Shown: piece by piece, positions 46,240 to 54,790 of the stretch | Layout: every line of letters begins with the position of its first letter | How positions within the stretch are numbered: position 1 is the first letter of the stretch | Assembly (NCBI RefSeq): GCF_003856975.1 | Contig: NZ_CP033107.1 | Location: 744,001-808,000 of the forward strand | Direction of reading: 5' to 3' | DNA length: 64,000 bases | DNA from: Plantibacter sp. PA-3-X8 | Lineage (GTDB): Bacteria > Actinomycetota > Actinomycetes > Actinomycetales > Microbacteriaceae | The notes under the pieces: generated by a model | What the model was told of the DNA's origin: nothing | The model's input: only the letters and a program-made list of their open reading frames with translations | Database searches by the model: none | Made by a program: the position numbers and the translations under genes

Positions 46240-47991
46240 CTACGGCTTCGTCGACTCGACGATGTCCGCGGTCCCTGCAGGAGAAGAAGCCGACGTGCCG
46301 CTTGAGCAGACGACAGCGTATGAGATGCTCAGCTGGCCTGGCGACGAGACACGAATCGATGCCGATGTCGCGCTCGCTGGGAAGACGTTTTTCTCGGGCG
46401 CGTTCGGGAATGTGACGCCCGCCCCTGAAGCAGACAGCTGGTATCCCGTCACCGTGGTGCCCGAGGGGCAACTCGCCGCCAGCCAGTTCACGGTCAAGTC
46501 GACCGTTCCGCCGCCCTTCGGCAGTTCGATCTGGTTCGCGTCGTTGTAATCTCCGTCGATCTTCGGAGCTTCCGTCGGGGCGTTGATGACCGGCACCTCG
46601 TCGTAGACGGTCAGCGTGATGGCCGAACCGGTCTTGACGTTGCCCGTCGGGTTGACGTCGTACACCGTGTCGACCTGCTCCGGTGTCGTGGCGGGGTTGC
46701 CGACGTTCTTGGAGACGCTGAAGTTGTACGGTGCAGCGCTGAAGATCGTGTTGAGCTCGTCGAAGGACCGGCCCTGGAGGTCGCTCAGGTTGATCGGGAA
46801 CACCGTGGGCGTGGGCGTGGGCGTCGGCGTCGGGGACTTCGTCGGCTTCGGAGTGGCTGAAGTGGTGGTCTCGGACGGCGTACCACCCCCGGCATCGTTG
46901 CCCTGGTTGGCGAAGACCGCGATCAACGAGCCGACCAGCACGATGACGAGCAGGGCGACGAGACCGATGAGCGGCCAGGTCCACTTGCTGCGCTTCTTCT
47001 TCTCGCCCTCGCCCTCGACGTCGTCCTCGAGCTGGTCCGCCTCGGCGGCGGACAGCAACTGCGTGGTCGCGTCGTCGGCTGCGGGCATCCGGCGGGTCTG
47101 GTCCATCACGGTGGTCGCGTCGTCGCCGGCTCCACCGAGGATCATCGGCACGGCTGCGGCGGCGGCGTTGAGGTCGCCCCGACGGAGCGCCTGAGCGGCG
47201 CGCGCGACGTGGGCGGACGATGCCGGACGGTCGACCGGGTTCTTCGCGATCATCGACATGACGAACCGGCGGACCGGCTCGGCGATCGTGACGGGGAGCT
47301 CCGGTGGCTGCTCGTTGATCTGCGCCATGGCGATGGCGACCTGCGACTCGCCCGTGAACGGGCGGCGTCCGGCGAGGCACTCGTACGCGACGATGCCGAG
47401 CGAATAGATGTCCGTCGACGGCGAGGCGGGGTGTCCGCTCGCCTGCTCGGGCGAGAGGTACTGCACGGTGCCCATGACCTGACCGGTGGCCGTGAGCGGC
47501 ACCTGGTCGGCGATCCGGGCGATGCCGAAGTCGGTGATCTTGACGCGACCGTCCGGCGTGATGAGCAGGTTGCCCGGCTTGATGTCGCGGTGGACGAGGC
47601 CTGCGGCGTGCGCGGCCTGGAGCGCAGACGAGGTCTGCGCGACGATGTCCAGCACCTTGTCGGTGGGCAGGACACGTTCGCGCTCGAGCACGGTGGACAA
47701 GGCCTCACCGGGCACGAGTTCCATGACGAGGAACGCGCTGCCGTCCTCCTCGCCGTAGTCGAAGACGTTGGCGATGCCCTCGTGGTTCACGAGTGCGGCG
47801 TGCCGTGCCTCGGCACGGAAGCGCTCGAGGAACCCGGGGTCCCCCATGTACTCGTCCTTGAGGATCTTGATGGCGATGGTCCGGCCGATGACCAGGTCAG
47901 TGGCCTGCCACACCTCGCCCATGCCACCGATCGCAATGCGAGATTGCAGTTCGTAGCGACCTCCGAAGGTCAGCCCGGCTGTCGGTCTCAT
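46240..47991 (-). CDS. serine/threonine protein kinase (PknA position) with PASTA-like and extra C-terminal domain
   Basis: A 583-residue kinase. The kinase domain has IGGMGEVWQATD, HRDIKPGNLL and DFGIARI. After one transmembrane helix (PLIGLVALLVIVLVGSLIAVF) and a Thr/Pro stalk comes a single PASTA-like repeat (DLQGRSFDELNTIF) and a further domain of about 110 residues rich in beta-strand-like Ser/Thr/Val, with two Cys (AASCPSG, AVVCSSG) and fibronectin-III-like spacing. By position it corresponds to PknA, but mycobacterial PknA has no such extracellular part. The ATG overlaps the pbpA stop (ATGA). Confidence 0.88.
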   Translation of the reverse strand: MRPTAGLTFGGRYELQSRIAIGGMGEVWQATDLVIGRTIAIKILKDEYMGDPGFLERFRAEARHAALVNHEGIANVFDYGEEDGSAFLVMELVPGEALSTVLERERVLPTDKVLDIVAQTSSALQAAHAAGLVHRDIKPGNLLITPDGRVKITDFGIARIADQVPLTATGQVMGTVQYLSPEQASGHPASPSTDIYSLGIVAYECLAGRRPFTGESQVAIAMAQINEQPPELPVTIAEPVRRFVMSMIAKNPVDRPASSAHVARAAQALRRGDLNAAAAAVPMILGGAGDDATTVMDQTRRMPAADDATTQLLSAAEADQLEDDVEGEGEKKKRSKWTWPLIGLVALLVIVLVGSLIAVFANQGNDAGGGTPSETTTSATPKPTKSPTPTPTPTPTVFPINLSDLQGRSFDELNTIFSAAPYNFSVSKNVGNPATTPEQVDTVYDVNPTGNVKTGSAITLTVYDEVPVINAPTEAPKIDGDYNDANQIELPKGGGTVDLTVNWLAASCPSGTTVTGYQLSASGAGVTFPNAPEKNVFPASATSASIRVSSPGQLSISYAVVCSSGTSASSPAGTADIVESTKP

Positions 47992-49463
47992 TTGTTCAGC
48001 ACCGCCTCTAGTACTTTCTTCGCGATCGGCGCGGCCACGAGGTTGCCGTAACCGTCCTGTCCGAGTCCACCGCCATCTTCAACAACGACCGCCACGGCGA
48101 CCTTCGGGTCGTCCGCGGGTGCGAAACCGGTGAACCACAGCGTGTACGGATCGTCGGATCCGTTCTGTGCCGTGCCTGTCTTTCCAGCCACATCGACCCC
48201 ATCTATTCTTGCATTAGTCGCAGCACCGCTCTGGACGCCCTGGACCATGATGTCCGTGATCTCCTTGGCCACCGAACTCGAGATCGGCTGCGACAGCTGC
48301 GCCGGTTCGAACTCCTTGAGGACACTCAGATCGGGGTTCACGACGCGGTTCACCAGCTGCGGGTTGCAGACGATGCCACCGTTCGCGATGCCGGCCGAGA
48401 CCATGGCCATCTGGAGTGCCGAGGCCCGCACGGTGTACTGCCCGAAGGCAGCCATGGCGGTCTGGTCGTCGCTCAGCGCGTTCGGGAAGGTGCTCGGCTG
48501 CATCGGCATGGGGTTGAGTCCCGTTCCGGTGATGTTGACGTCCATGTTGAAGCCGAAGCTCTGCGCCATGTCGCGGATCTTCTCGTAGCCGAGTTCGACA
48601 CCGAGTTCCGCGAGCGGGATGTTGCAGCTGAGCTCGACGGCTGTCGCGATGGACACCGTCGCGCCTCCGCCGCAGCTTCCGCCCTCGGAGTTGCGGATGA
48701 CGGTGCTCGTCCCGGGGAGCGTGTATGTGGACGGGTTCGGGAACTCCGACTCCGGCGTGTAGTCGCCCGACGCGAACGCGGCGGCCGCGGTGACGAGCTT
48801 GAACGTGGAGCCGGGCGGATCGAGGTCGCCGTCGACACCCTTGTTGAGGAGCGGCTGGCGGTCGTCGTCGTCGAGGGTCCGGTAGGCGTCGAGCACGGCC
48901 GCGTTGTCGTGGCTGGCCAGGACGTTCGGGTCGTAGCCTGGGCTCGACACCGAGGCGAGGATCTTGCCCGTCTTCGGCTCGATGGCGACGATCGCGCCCT
49001 CCTGGTCGCCGAGTGCGTCGAAGGCGGCCTGCTGCACGACGGGGTCCAGGCTGACCTCGACCGCCGCACCCTTCGGAGCCTGGCCGGAGATGAGCCGGTT
49101 GATGGAGTCGAGGAACTGGGAGTTCGACGTACCGCTCAGGTACTCGTTCGTCGCGAGTTCGAGACCGGACGAGCCCTGGGTGGGCGAGAAGTAGCCGGTG
49201 ACGGGCGCGTACAACGGGCCGTTCGCGTAGACGCGCTGGTACTTGTATTCGTCGTCACTGGCGACGGACGAGGCGATGGCGGTCCCGTCCGTGAGCAGGA
49301 TGGGACCTCGCTCCGTCCGGTAGCTGTCGTAGAGCGTCCGTGTGTTGCGACCGTCGGCGTTGAGGGTGTCGGCCTGGAACATCTGGATGATGGTGGTCGA
49401 CCCGAAGAGCGCCAGGAACATCGCCAGGACGACGATGCTCACCCGCTTGAGTTCGCGATTCAT
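47988..49463 (-). CDS. pbpA: penicillin-binding protein, transpeptidase (PbpA)
   Basis: A 491-residue class B-like penicillin-binding protein with an N-terminal membrane anchor, a dimerisation domain and the transpeptidase domain. The active-site motifs are S-T-F-K near residue 217 (PPGSTFKLVTA), S-C-N (ELSCNIP) and K-T-G-T (AGKTGTAQNG). It cross-links peptidoglycan, probably with the adjacent SEDS protein as its glycosyltransferase partner. Four-base ATGA overlaps couple it to the genes on both sides. Confidence 0.95.
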   Translation of the reverse strand: MNRELKRVSIVVLAMFLALFGSTTIIQMFQADTLNADGRNTRTLYDSYRTERGPILLTDGTAIASSVASDDEYKYQRVYANGPLYAPVTGYFSPTQGSSGLELATNEYLSGTSNSQFLDSINRLISGQAPKGAAVEVSLDPVVQQAAFDALGDQEGAIVAIEPKTGKILASVSSPGYDPNVLASHDNAAVLDAYRTLDDDDRQPLLNKGVDGDLDPPGSTFKLVTAAAAFASGDYTPESEFPNPSTYTLPGTSTVIRNSEGGSCGGGATVSIATAVELSCNIPLAELGVELGYEKIRDMAQSFGFNMDVNITGTGLNPMPMQPSTFPNALSDDQTAMAAFGQYTVRASALQMAMVSAGIANGGIVCNPQLVNRVVNPDLSVLKEFEPAQLSQPISSSVAKEITDIMVQGVQSGAATNARIDGVDVAGKTGTAQNGSDDPYTLWFTGFAPADDPKVAVAVVVEDGGGLGQDGYGNLVAAPIAKKVLEAVLNK

Positions 49464-50857
49464 GAGACCACCGCCTTGGGTTGGGTTCGGACCGTGTCGG
49501 AGATGCGGAGCAGGACGGCGATGATGATCCAGTTCGCGACGAGCGACGACCCGCCGGCCGCCAGGAAGGGTGTGGTGAGCCCAGTGAGCGGGATGATGCG
49601 GGTCACGCCGCCGACGACGACGAAGACCTGCAGCGCGACGGTGAACGCCAGGCCGATCGAGAGGAGCTTGCCGAAGTCGTCGGTGCCGGCGTAGCCGACT
49701 CGGAAGCCCCGCGAGACGAGCAGCAGGTAGAGCGCGAAGATCGCGAAGAGACCGGCGAGGCCGAGCTCTTCACCGAGGCTGGCGATGATGTAGTCGCTCT
49801 GCGGGACGGGCGTGATCTCGGGCATGCCCTGGCCGAGCCCGGTGCCGAGCAGTCCGCCGTGGGCGAGGCCGAAGATGCCCTGCACGAGCTGGTAGCTGCC
49901 GCCGTCGCGGTCGAAGACCTCCGGGTTGAAGGCGTCCCACCAGTTGTGGAAACGGCCGGCGACGTAGGAGAGGGTCTGGCCGGCGATGAACGCACCGGCG
50001 AAGAACATCGTCAGGCCGATGATGATCCAGCTGGCGCGGCTCGTCGCGACGTACAGCATGACGAGGAACATGCCGAAGTAGAGCAGACCGGTTCCGAGGT
50101 CGCGCTGGAAGACGATCACGCCCATCGCCATCGCCCAGACCACGAGGATCGGGCCGAGGTCGCGCAGACGGGGGAACTGGATCCCGAGGAACTTCTTGCC
50201 GACCATCGAGAGGCTGTCGCGCGTTCGCACGAGATAACCGGCGAAGAAGACCGCCAGAGCGATCTTCGCGATCTCGCCGGGCTGGAAGGTGACCGCGTCG
50301 CCGATGCCGATCCAGACGCGGGCGCCGTTGACCTCGCGACCGATGCCCGGCAGCAGGGGCAGCAGGAGGAGGACGAAGGCGAAGAGGCCGGCGATGTAGG
50401 TGTACTTGAAGAGGACGCGGTGGTTGCGGATGATCAGCACCACGGCGATGGCGCCGGCGATCGCGATCGCACTCCACACCATCTGTCGGACCGCGGCGCT
50501 CGCCCAACCGGAGTCGCCGAGCGCGATGTCGATCCGGTAGATCTCGGCGATCCCGACGCCGCCGAGCACGGTGGCGATCGGCAGCAGGAAGGGGTCGGCC
50601 TCCGCCGCGGTGTAGCGCAGCACGATGTGGAAGGCGAGGACCAGCAGTGACAGGCCCGAGCCGAAGGTGATCAGGGCGAAGTCGAGGTGTCCGAGGGCCC
50701 CGAGCTGCACGAGCATGACCGCGACCGCGTTGATGGCGAACGCGAAGATGAGGAGCGCGAGCTCGAGGTTGCGGAGCTTCTTCGGCAGCCGGAGCCGGCG
50801 CATCGTCTTGATGACGCCGGTGTCGGCTTGGATGGGGGCTGCGACGTCACTGGTCAT
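49460..50857 (-). CDS. rodA: SEDS family peptidoglycan glycosyltransferase (FtsW/RodA)
   Basis: A 465-residue membrane protein with about ten helices and the SEDS signature regions GLAHGGLLGTGLGQGMPE and SDYIIASLGEELGLAG. It polymerises lipid II. Its stop overlaps the pbpA start and its start lies within the end of pstP, showing a tightly coupled operon. Actinobacterial copies in this position are annotated as either rodA or ftsW; the pairing with pbpA favours RodA. Confidence 0.93.
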   Translation of the reverse strand: MTSDVAAPIQADTGVIKTMRRLRLPKKLRNLELALLIFAFAINAVAVMLVQLGALGHLDFALITFGSGLSLLVLAFHIVLRYTAAEADPFLLPIATVLGGVGIAEIYRIDIALGDSGWASAAVRQMVWSAIAIAGAIAVVLIIRNHRVLFKYTYIAGLFAFVLLLLPLLPGIGREVNGARVWIGIGDAVTFQPGEIAKIALAVFFAGYLVRTRDSLSMVGKKFLGIQFPRLRDLGPILVVWAMAMGVIVFQRDLGTGLLYFGMFLVMLYVATSRASWIIIGLTMFFAGAFIAGQTLSYVAGRFHNWWDAFNPEVFDRDGGSYQLVQGIFGLAHGGLLGTGLGQGMPEITPVPQSDYIIASLGEELGLAGLFAIFALYLLLVSRGFRVGYAGTDDFGKLLSIGLAFTVALQVFVVVGGVTRIIPLTGLTTPFLAAGGSSLVANWIIIAVLLRISDTVRTQPKAVVS

Positions 50858-52091
50858 CGGTCACCCGCAGTCGCTTCACGATGTCGAGGGCCTCGGTGAA
50901 CGAGGACGCGCTGATGGTCTGGTCGACGGCCTGGCGGTCGAAGTCGGAGAGCGAGCCGAGCGGGATGCCGGTGTCCTCCTTGACGTTCGAGAGTTTGATG
51001 GGGCCGACGTCCTGCTGGATGCCCTGGTAGATGACCACCGTGTCGTCGTCGCCGCCGACGAAGTACCGGGTCTGGGTCCACGCGTACCCGAGCACGACAC
51101 CACCGACGATCGCGACGATGACCACGATGAGACCGACGAGCCAGGTGATGCGCCGACGTCTCGCGCGACGCTCGTCCTCTTCGATGAGCTCGTCGAGGTA
51201 GTCCTCGGAGGCGGGCTCGAAGTGGGAGTTGCCGAGCGAGGTGACCCGACCGGGGTGCAGCCAGCTGTTGGGGATGAGTGAGGGCTTCTTCACCGACGGG
51301 GTGAGTGCGAAGGCCACGGGCTTCGAGGCCGAACCGACGACGACGGGCTCGCCGTCACTCACCGGCTCGTCGACGATGTCGACGACCACGACGGTGACGT
51401 TGTCCGGTGCACCGCGGTCCAGGCTCTGCCGGACGAGCTTCTCGGCAGTGCGCTGCGCCGACAGCTTCTCGGTGAGGGTCGCCGTGATGTGCGTCTCGTC
51501 GACCACGCCCGAGAGACCGTCCGAGCAGAGGATCCAGCGGTCACCCGGCTGCGTTCCGAGCGTCATCGTGTCGATCTCGGGGGAGGCGTCGACGTCGCCG
51601 AGGACGCGCATCAGCACGGATCGGCGGGGATGGACCATCGCCTCCTCCGCCGTGATCCGGCCGGAGTCCACGAGACGCTGGACGAACGTGTGGTCGACCG
51701 TGATCTGGCTGAGCTCGCCCTCACGGAAGAGGTAGATCCGGGAGTCGCCGATGTGGGCGATGGCGACCTCGTTGCCGATGACCGCGAGCGCGGAGACCGT
51801 GGTGCCCATGCCGGTCAGCTCGCGGTGCTTCGAGACCGTGTCGCCCAGGATGGAGTTCGCCGCGAGGATCGCCGACTGGAGCGTCGCCTCAGCGGCTTCG
51901 GAGGACGGGTACGGTTCGTCGGCTTCGATGATGCGGTTGAGTGCCATCGCCGAGGCGACGTCACCGCCGGCGTGGCCGCCCATGCCGTCGGCGACGACGA
52001 ACAGGTGGTGCCCGGAGTAGCCGGAATCCTGGTTGTTTGAGCGCACTTTACCCACGTGGGAGAGCGCTGCGCCGGCGCCGCTGGTCGTCAC
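50847..52091 (-). CDS. pstP: PP2C-type serine/threonine protein phosphatase
   Basis: A 414-residue phosphatase. The catalytic domain begins LSHVGKVRSNNQDSGY and has the metal-binding Asp residues in VADGMGGHAGGD, GDSRIYLF and SDGLSGVV. A transmembrane helix (ITWLVGLIVVIVAIVGGVVLG) is followed by an extracellular tail. It removes phosphates placed by PknA and PknB, which are encoded in the same operon. The GTG start lies four bases after the fhaB stop. Confidence 0.94.
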   Translation of the reverse strand: MTTSGAGAALSHVGKVRSNNQDSGYSGHHLFVVADGMGGHAGGDVASAMALNRIIEADEPYPSSEAAEATLQSAILAANSILGDTVSKHRELTGMGTTVSALAVIGNEVAIAHIGDSRIYLFREGELSQITVDHTFVQRLVDSGRITAEEAMVHPRRSVLMRVLGDVDASPEIDTMTLGTQPGDRWILCSDGLSGVVDETHITATLTEKLSAQRTAEKLVRQSLDRGAPDNVTVVVVDIVDEPVSDGEPVVVGSASKPVAFALTPSVKKPSLIPNSWLHPGRVTSLGNSHFEPASEDYLDELIEEDERRARRRRITWLVGLIVVIVAIVGGVVLGYAWTQTRYFVGGDDDTVVIYQGIQQDVGPIKLSNVKEDTGIPLGSLSDFDRQAVDQTISASSFTEALDIVKRLRVTDDQ

Positions 52092-52095
52092 CGGG

Positions 52096-52632
52096 TTACC
52101 GCCGCAACTCGAAACTGGTCTGGCCGACCTTGACGGGGGTGTCGAGTGGGATCTGCGTCGGGACGCTCACGCGCTTGCCGGCGAGGAAGGTGCCGTTGGT
52201 GGAGTCGAGGTCCTGGACCATCCACTCGTCGTTCCAGAGCATGAGGCGCGCGTGATGCGTGGACGTGTAGTCGTCGCGGATGATGAGGCCGGAGTCCGCT
52301 GAGCGGCCGATGGTGATCGGCTCGCGGCCGAGGGGGAGCTCGGTGCCCTGCTTGGGCCCGGACACGATGACGAGGCGCGAGGTGTTGTCGACCGTGGCGC
52401 GCGGAGGGGTGCCGCTCGATCCGCCGGTGGCGGGCCGACTGGGGGCCGGGGCGGTCGCGGCGCGCATCGGCTGCGGCGGTGTGGCCGGGGCTCCGTTCGA
52501 CGACTGCTGCTGCGGCTTCCGGACACGTGGTCCGAAGAGGTCGGTGCGGAGGGCGTAGACGATGCCGAAGACGAACGTCCAGAGCAGGAGCAGGAAGCCG
52601 ATGCGGAGGACCAGCAGGGTCAGTTCGCTCAC
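52096..52632 (-). CDS. fhaB: FHA-domain membrane protein (FhaB/FipA-like)
   Basis: A 178-residue protein with an N-terminal transmembrane helix (LTLLVLRIGFLLLLW), a Pro/Ala-rich linker and a C-terminal FHA domain (ITIGRSADSGLIIRDDYTS, STHHARLML, DSTNGTFLAG). FHA domains read phosphothreonine, so it links PknA/PknB to the cell-wall enzymes. I choose the GTG at 52632: it overlaps the fhaA stop by four bases (GTGA) and follows GGGGGA; the GTG at 52647 is possible but further inside fhaA. Confidence 0.92.
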   Translation of the reverse strand: MSELTLLVLRIGFLLLLWTFVFGIVYALRTDLFGPRVRKPQQQSSNGAPATPPQPMRAATAPAPSRPATGGSSGTPPRATVDNTSRLVIVSGPKQGTELPLGREPITIGRSADSGLIIRDDYTSTHHARLMLWNDEWMVQDLDSTNGTFLAGKRVSVPTQIPLDTPVKVGQTSFELRR

Positions 52633-53375
52633 GCGCCGTCCCCCCACGAGTCGCCGAAAGACGACACATCGTGACGTCGGGTCGCATCGCTCATCTGGCG
52701 ATCGGATCCGCCGGCCTTGGCGACCACCCGGAACACGATCCTGGTGCGGCCGATCTCGATGACGGAGTCGGGGGAGAGGGCCGCCTGGCGGAAGGACTGG
52801 CCGTTGAGCTTCGAGCCGTTCGTCGAGCCGAGGTCGCGCGCCTGACCGGCGTTGCCGTCCCAGAGGATCTCGACGTGCTTCCGTGAGGTGCCGGTGTCGG
52901 GGATCGTGATGTCAGCCTCGGTACCGCGGCCGATGACCGTGCGGGCCTGCGTGATCGGGTAGCGCTTACCGCCGATATCGAGCACGGGTGCCCAGGTGAC
53001 GGAGCCCTTGAGGTTGACGCTGTCGATCTGCACGAGGCCGTCGGGGAGGGAGCGGTCGCCGGAGAGCTTGATGGTCACGGCACCCGGAAAGGAGTACCCC
53101 TGGCTCTTGGCGTGCTTCTGGACGAGCGAACCGAGCTCGTCGATGAGGGAGGGGCCGATGGCGTCCATGCGCTCGAAGTCGGTGGGCGACATGCGGACGG
53201 TGAACTTGTTCGGCACGAGGATGCGGTCGCGGGAGACGACGGCGGCCTTGGTATCGAGCTCGCGTCGGAGCGCGCTCGTGATCTCGACCGGCTGGAGTCC
53301 GGACTTGAAGGTCTTCGCGAAGGCGCCGTTGACGGCGCGCTCGAGTCCCTTCTCGAAGTTGTCCAGAATGCCCAC
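52629..53375 (-). CDS. fhaA: FhaA-like protein, DUF3662 plus FHA domain
   Basis: A 248-residue protein with an N-terminal DUF3662 domain (GILDNFEKGLERAVNGAFAK) and a C-terminal FHA domain (RTVIGRGTEADITIPDTGT, SRKHVEI, DLGSTNGSKLNG). The long disordered linker of mycobacterial FhaA is absent, making this a compact version. It binds phosphorylated partners of the PknA/PknB pathway. It is the first gene of the minus-strand operon and begins with GTG. A TAACAT box about 30 bases upstream is a possible -10. Confidence 0.92.
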   Translation of the reverse strand: MGILDNFEKGLERAVNGAFAKTFKSGLQPVEITSALRRELDTKAAVVSRDRILVPNKFTVRMSPTDFERMDAIGPSLIDELGSLVQKHAKSQGYSFPGAVTIKLSGDRSLPDGLVQIDSVNLKGSVTWAPVLDIGGKRYPITQARTVIGRGTEADITIPDTGTSRKHVEILWDGNAGQARDLGSTNGSKLNGQSFRQAALSPDSVIEIGRTRIVFRVVAKAGGSDRQMSDATRRHDVSSFGDSWGDGA

Positions 53376-53545
53376 GGTCTCTCGATTCGTGTCGGTGTCC
53401 AGGCAATGTTAGACGGTTTGCCTGCACACGAGGCCAATCGACGCGGGCGCCGACGCCAGGTGTTCACCCGCTCGGCAGCAGGAGATCAGCATCGGCGCAT
53501 GGCCGTCCGACCCGTTTCCTCCTGCCTTGGCGCGGATCTCCGGTG

Positions 53546-53575
53546 TTCTACCGCGCGGGTTCCGCGTGCTATCCT
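53546..53575 (+). promoter_or_regulatory. candidate promoter of tRNA-Leu
   Basis: TTCTAC (53546-53551) and TATCCT (53570-53575) with 18-base spacing, 39 bases before the tRNA. Confidence 0.4.
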
Positions 53576-53613
53576 CGATAAGTTGCCGCGAGAGCGGTGA
53601 CGTCTGGTGTCTC

Positions 53614-53700
53614 GCGCGAGTGGCGGAATTGGCAGACGCGCTGGCTTCAGGTGCCAGTGCTCGAAAGGGCGTGCGGGTTCAAGTCCCGCCTCGCGCACCA
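53614..53700 (+). tRNA. tRNA-Leu (anticodon CAG)
   Basis: An 87-base class II tRNA: acceptor GCGCGAG pairs with CTCGCGC, the anticodon stem-loop is CTGGCTTCAGGTGCCAG with anticodon CAG, a long variable arm follows, the T arm contains GGGTTCAAGTCCC, and CCA is encoded at 53698-53700. It marks the border between the conserved fha-pkn operon and the accessory lanthipeptide region. Confidence 0.97.
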
Positions 53701-53747
53701 GGGCGGGTTCACGTAGAAACGCGAATCAGTTCATGAAATGCGAGTTC

Positions 53748-53781
53748 GGCGGTTGCCTCGGTGAAAATCGAGGCAACCGCC
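53748..53781 (+). terminator. terminator after tRNA-Leu
   Basis: A 13-bp perfect stem GGCGGTTGCCTCG/CGAGGCAACCGCC with an 8-base loop, followed by GCTTCATTTT. Confidence 0.88.
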
Positions 53782-53811
53782 GCTTCATTTTCGGGCCTCA
53801 GCGTGGTTCGT

Positions 53812-53829
53812 GAGCGCGGATCCGCGCTC
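53812..53829. other. 18-bp perfect palindrome
   Basis: GAGCGCGGATCCGCGCTC, continuous and fully symmetric, between the tRNA-Leu terminator and the transposase remnant. It could be a protein-binding site or part of a mobile-element end. Confidence 0.4.
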
Positions 53830-53909
53830 GCCGCGTTCTGTGTCCACGACGAATAGCCTCTTGAGGGGCTGTTCGGTCTTGCTTTTCGATTTCAAGCGAG
53901 TCGTTCGGA

Positions 53910-54095
53910 CTACGCGGGAGGTGCGAGCGCGCCGACTGTTGCCGGCCGAACATTAGCCAGGTTCGTGGCGGAGAACTTCTTCCTGTGCTTGATGCCCTTG
54001 TTCACAGACTCGACCTGGTTGCGCTGACCGTAGGCCTTCTTCCACTCAGCGGTTCCCCACGAGTATCGCTGAAGATGACGGCGTGAGTCTTTCCA
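53910..54095 (-). pseudogene. C-terminal remnant of a transposase-like protein
   Basis: On the minus strand a frame ending at a stop at 53910-53912 reads SWGTAEWKKAYGQRNQVES and then VNKGIKHRKKF, a pattern reminiscent of the C-terminal part of DDE transposases (aromatic, Arg/Gln-rich, V-E-S/G, then basic). There is no start codon or catalytic core upstream; the frame merges into non-matching sequence near 54095. Together with the adjacent tRNA it suggests past insertion and decay at the island edge. The family is not certain. Confidence 0.5.
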
Positions 54096-54133
54096 GGAAC
54101 ATCGCGCCTCTTTCTGCGGCGCTGTCGGGGAGA

Positions 54134-54790
54134 TCAGGGGGTACGTGATGCTTGCAGGTACGTGAGCACTGCTTTCACACGCCGGTTCTCATCTACGGGG
54201 CTCAGGCCGAGCTTCTGGAAGATGCGTCCGACGTGCTTGCCGACCGCGGGGTCGCTGAGCACGAGCTTCTCGGCGATGGCGGCGTTTGATTGGCCGTCCG
54301 CCATGAGAATGAGGACTTCGGTCTCCCGTGGCGTGAGCGTATCCAACGGGCCGGGGTGTGCGCTGCTGAGGAGGTGCTGGACCACATGAGGGTCGATAGT
54401 CGTCCCCCCGCTGGCGATGTTCTGCAGTGCGCCGGCGAAGTCACGCACCCGGTTGATGCGGTCCTTGAGCAGATACCCGACGGCCCCTTCGGGCAGTGTG
54501 AGGAGACGGCGGGCGTTCATGTCCGCGAGGTACTGCGAAAGGACGAGGATCGGCTGGTGCGGGTGCTGCTCCCGGATGCGAAGGGCGGCCCGCAGGCCGT
54601 CGTCCTTGTTCCCGGGTGGCATGCGGACGTCGGTGATGATGATGTCGGGAGCACTGTCCAGTCGCGCGTACGCTTCCTCCAGCTGGGGTGCCGTCTCGGC
54701 GGCGCCCACCACCGTGTGGCCCAGCCGCTCGAGCAGAGCGATGAGTGCTTCACGCAGTAGCGCTGAGTCCTCAGCGATCAGTATTCGCAT
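54134..54790 (-). CDS. NarL/FixJ-type response regulator
   Basis: A 218-residue regulator. The receiver domain has acidic residues in IAEDSALLRE, the phosphoacceptor Asp54 in IITDVRMP, and the conserved Lys in GYLLKDRI. The C-terminal LuxR-type helix-turn-helix has LTPRETEVLILMADGQSNA. Its start overlaps the end of the sensor kinase gene by 20 bases. The pair is divergent from the lanthipeptide genes, so it probably controls them, perhaps in response to envelope stress or the product itself. Confidence 0.93.
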   Translation of the reverse strand: MRILIAEDSALLREALIALLERLGHTVVGAAETAPQLEEAYARLDSAPDIIITDVRMPPGNKDDGLRAALRIREQHPHQPILVLSQYLADMNARRLLTLPEGAVGYLLKDRINRVRDFAGALQNIASGGTTIDPHVVQHLLSSAHPGPLDTLTPRETEVLILMADGQSNAAIAEKLVLSDPAVGKHVGRIFQKLGLSPVDENRRVKAVLTYLQASRTP

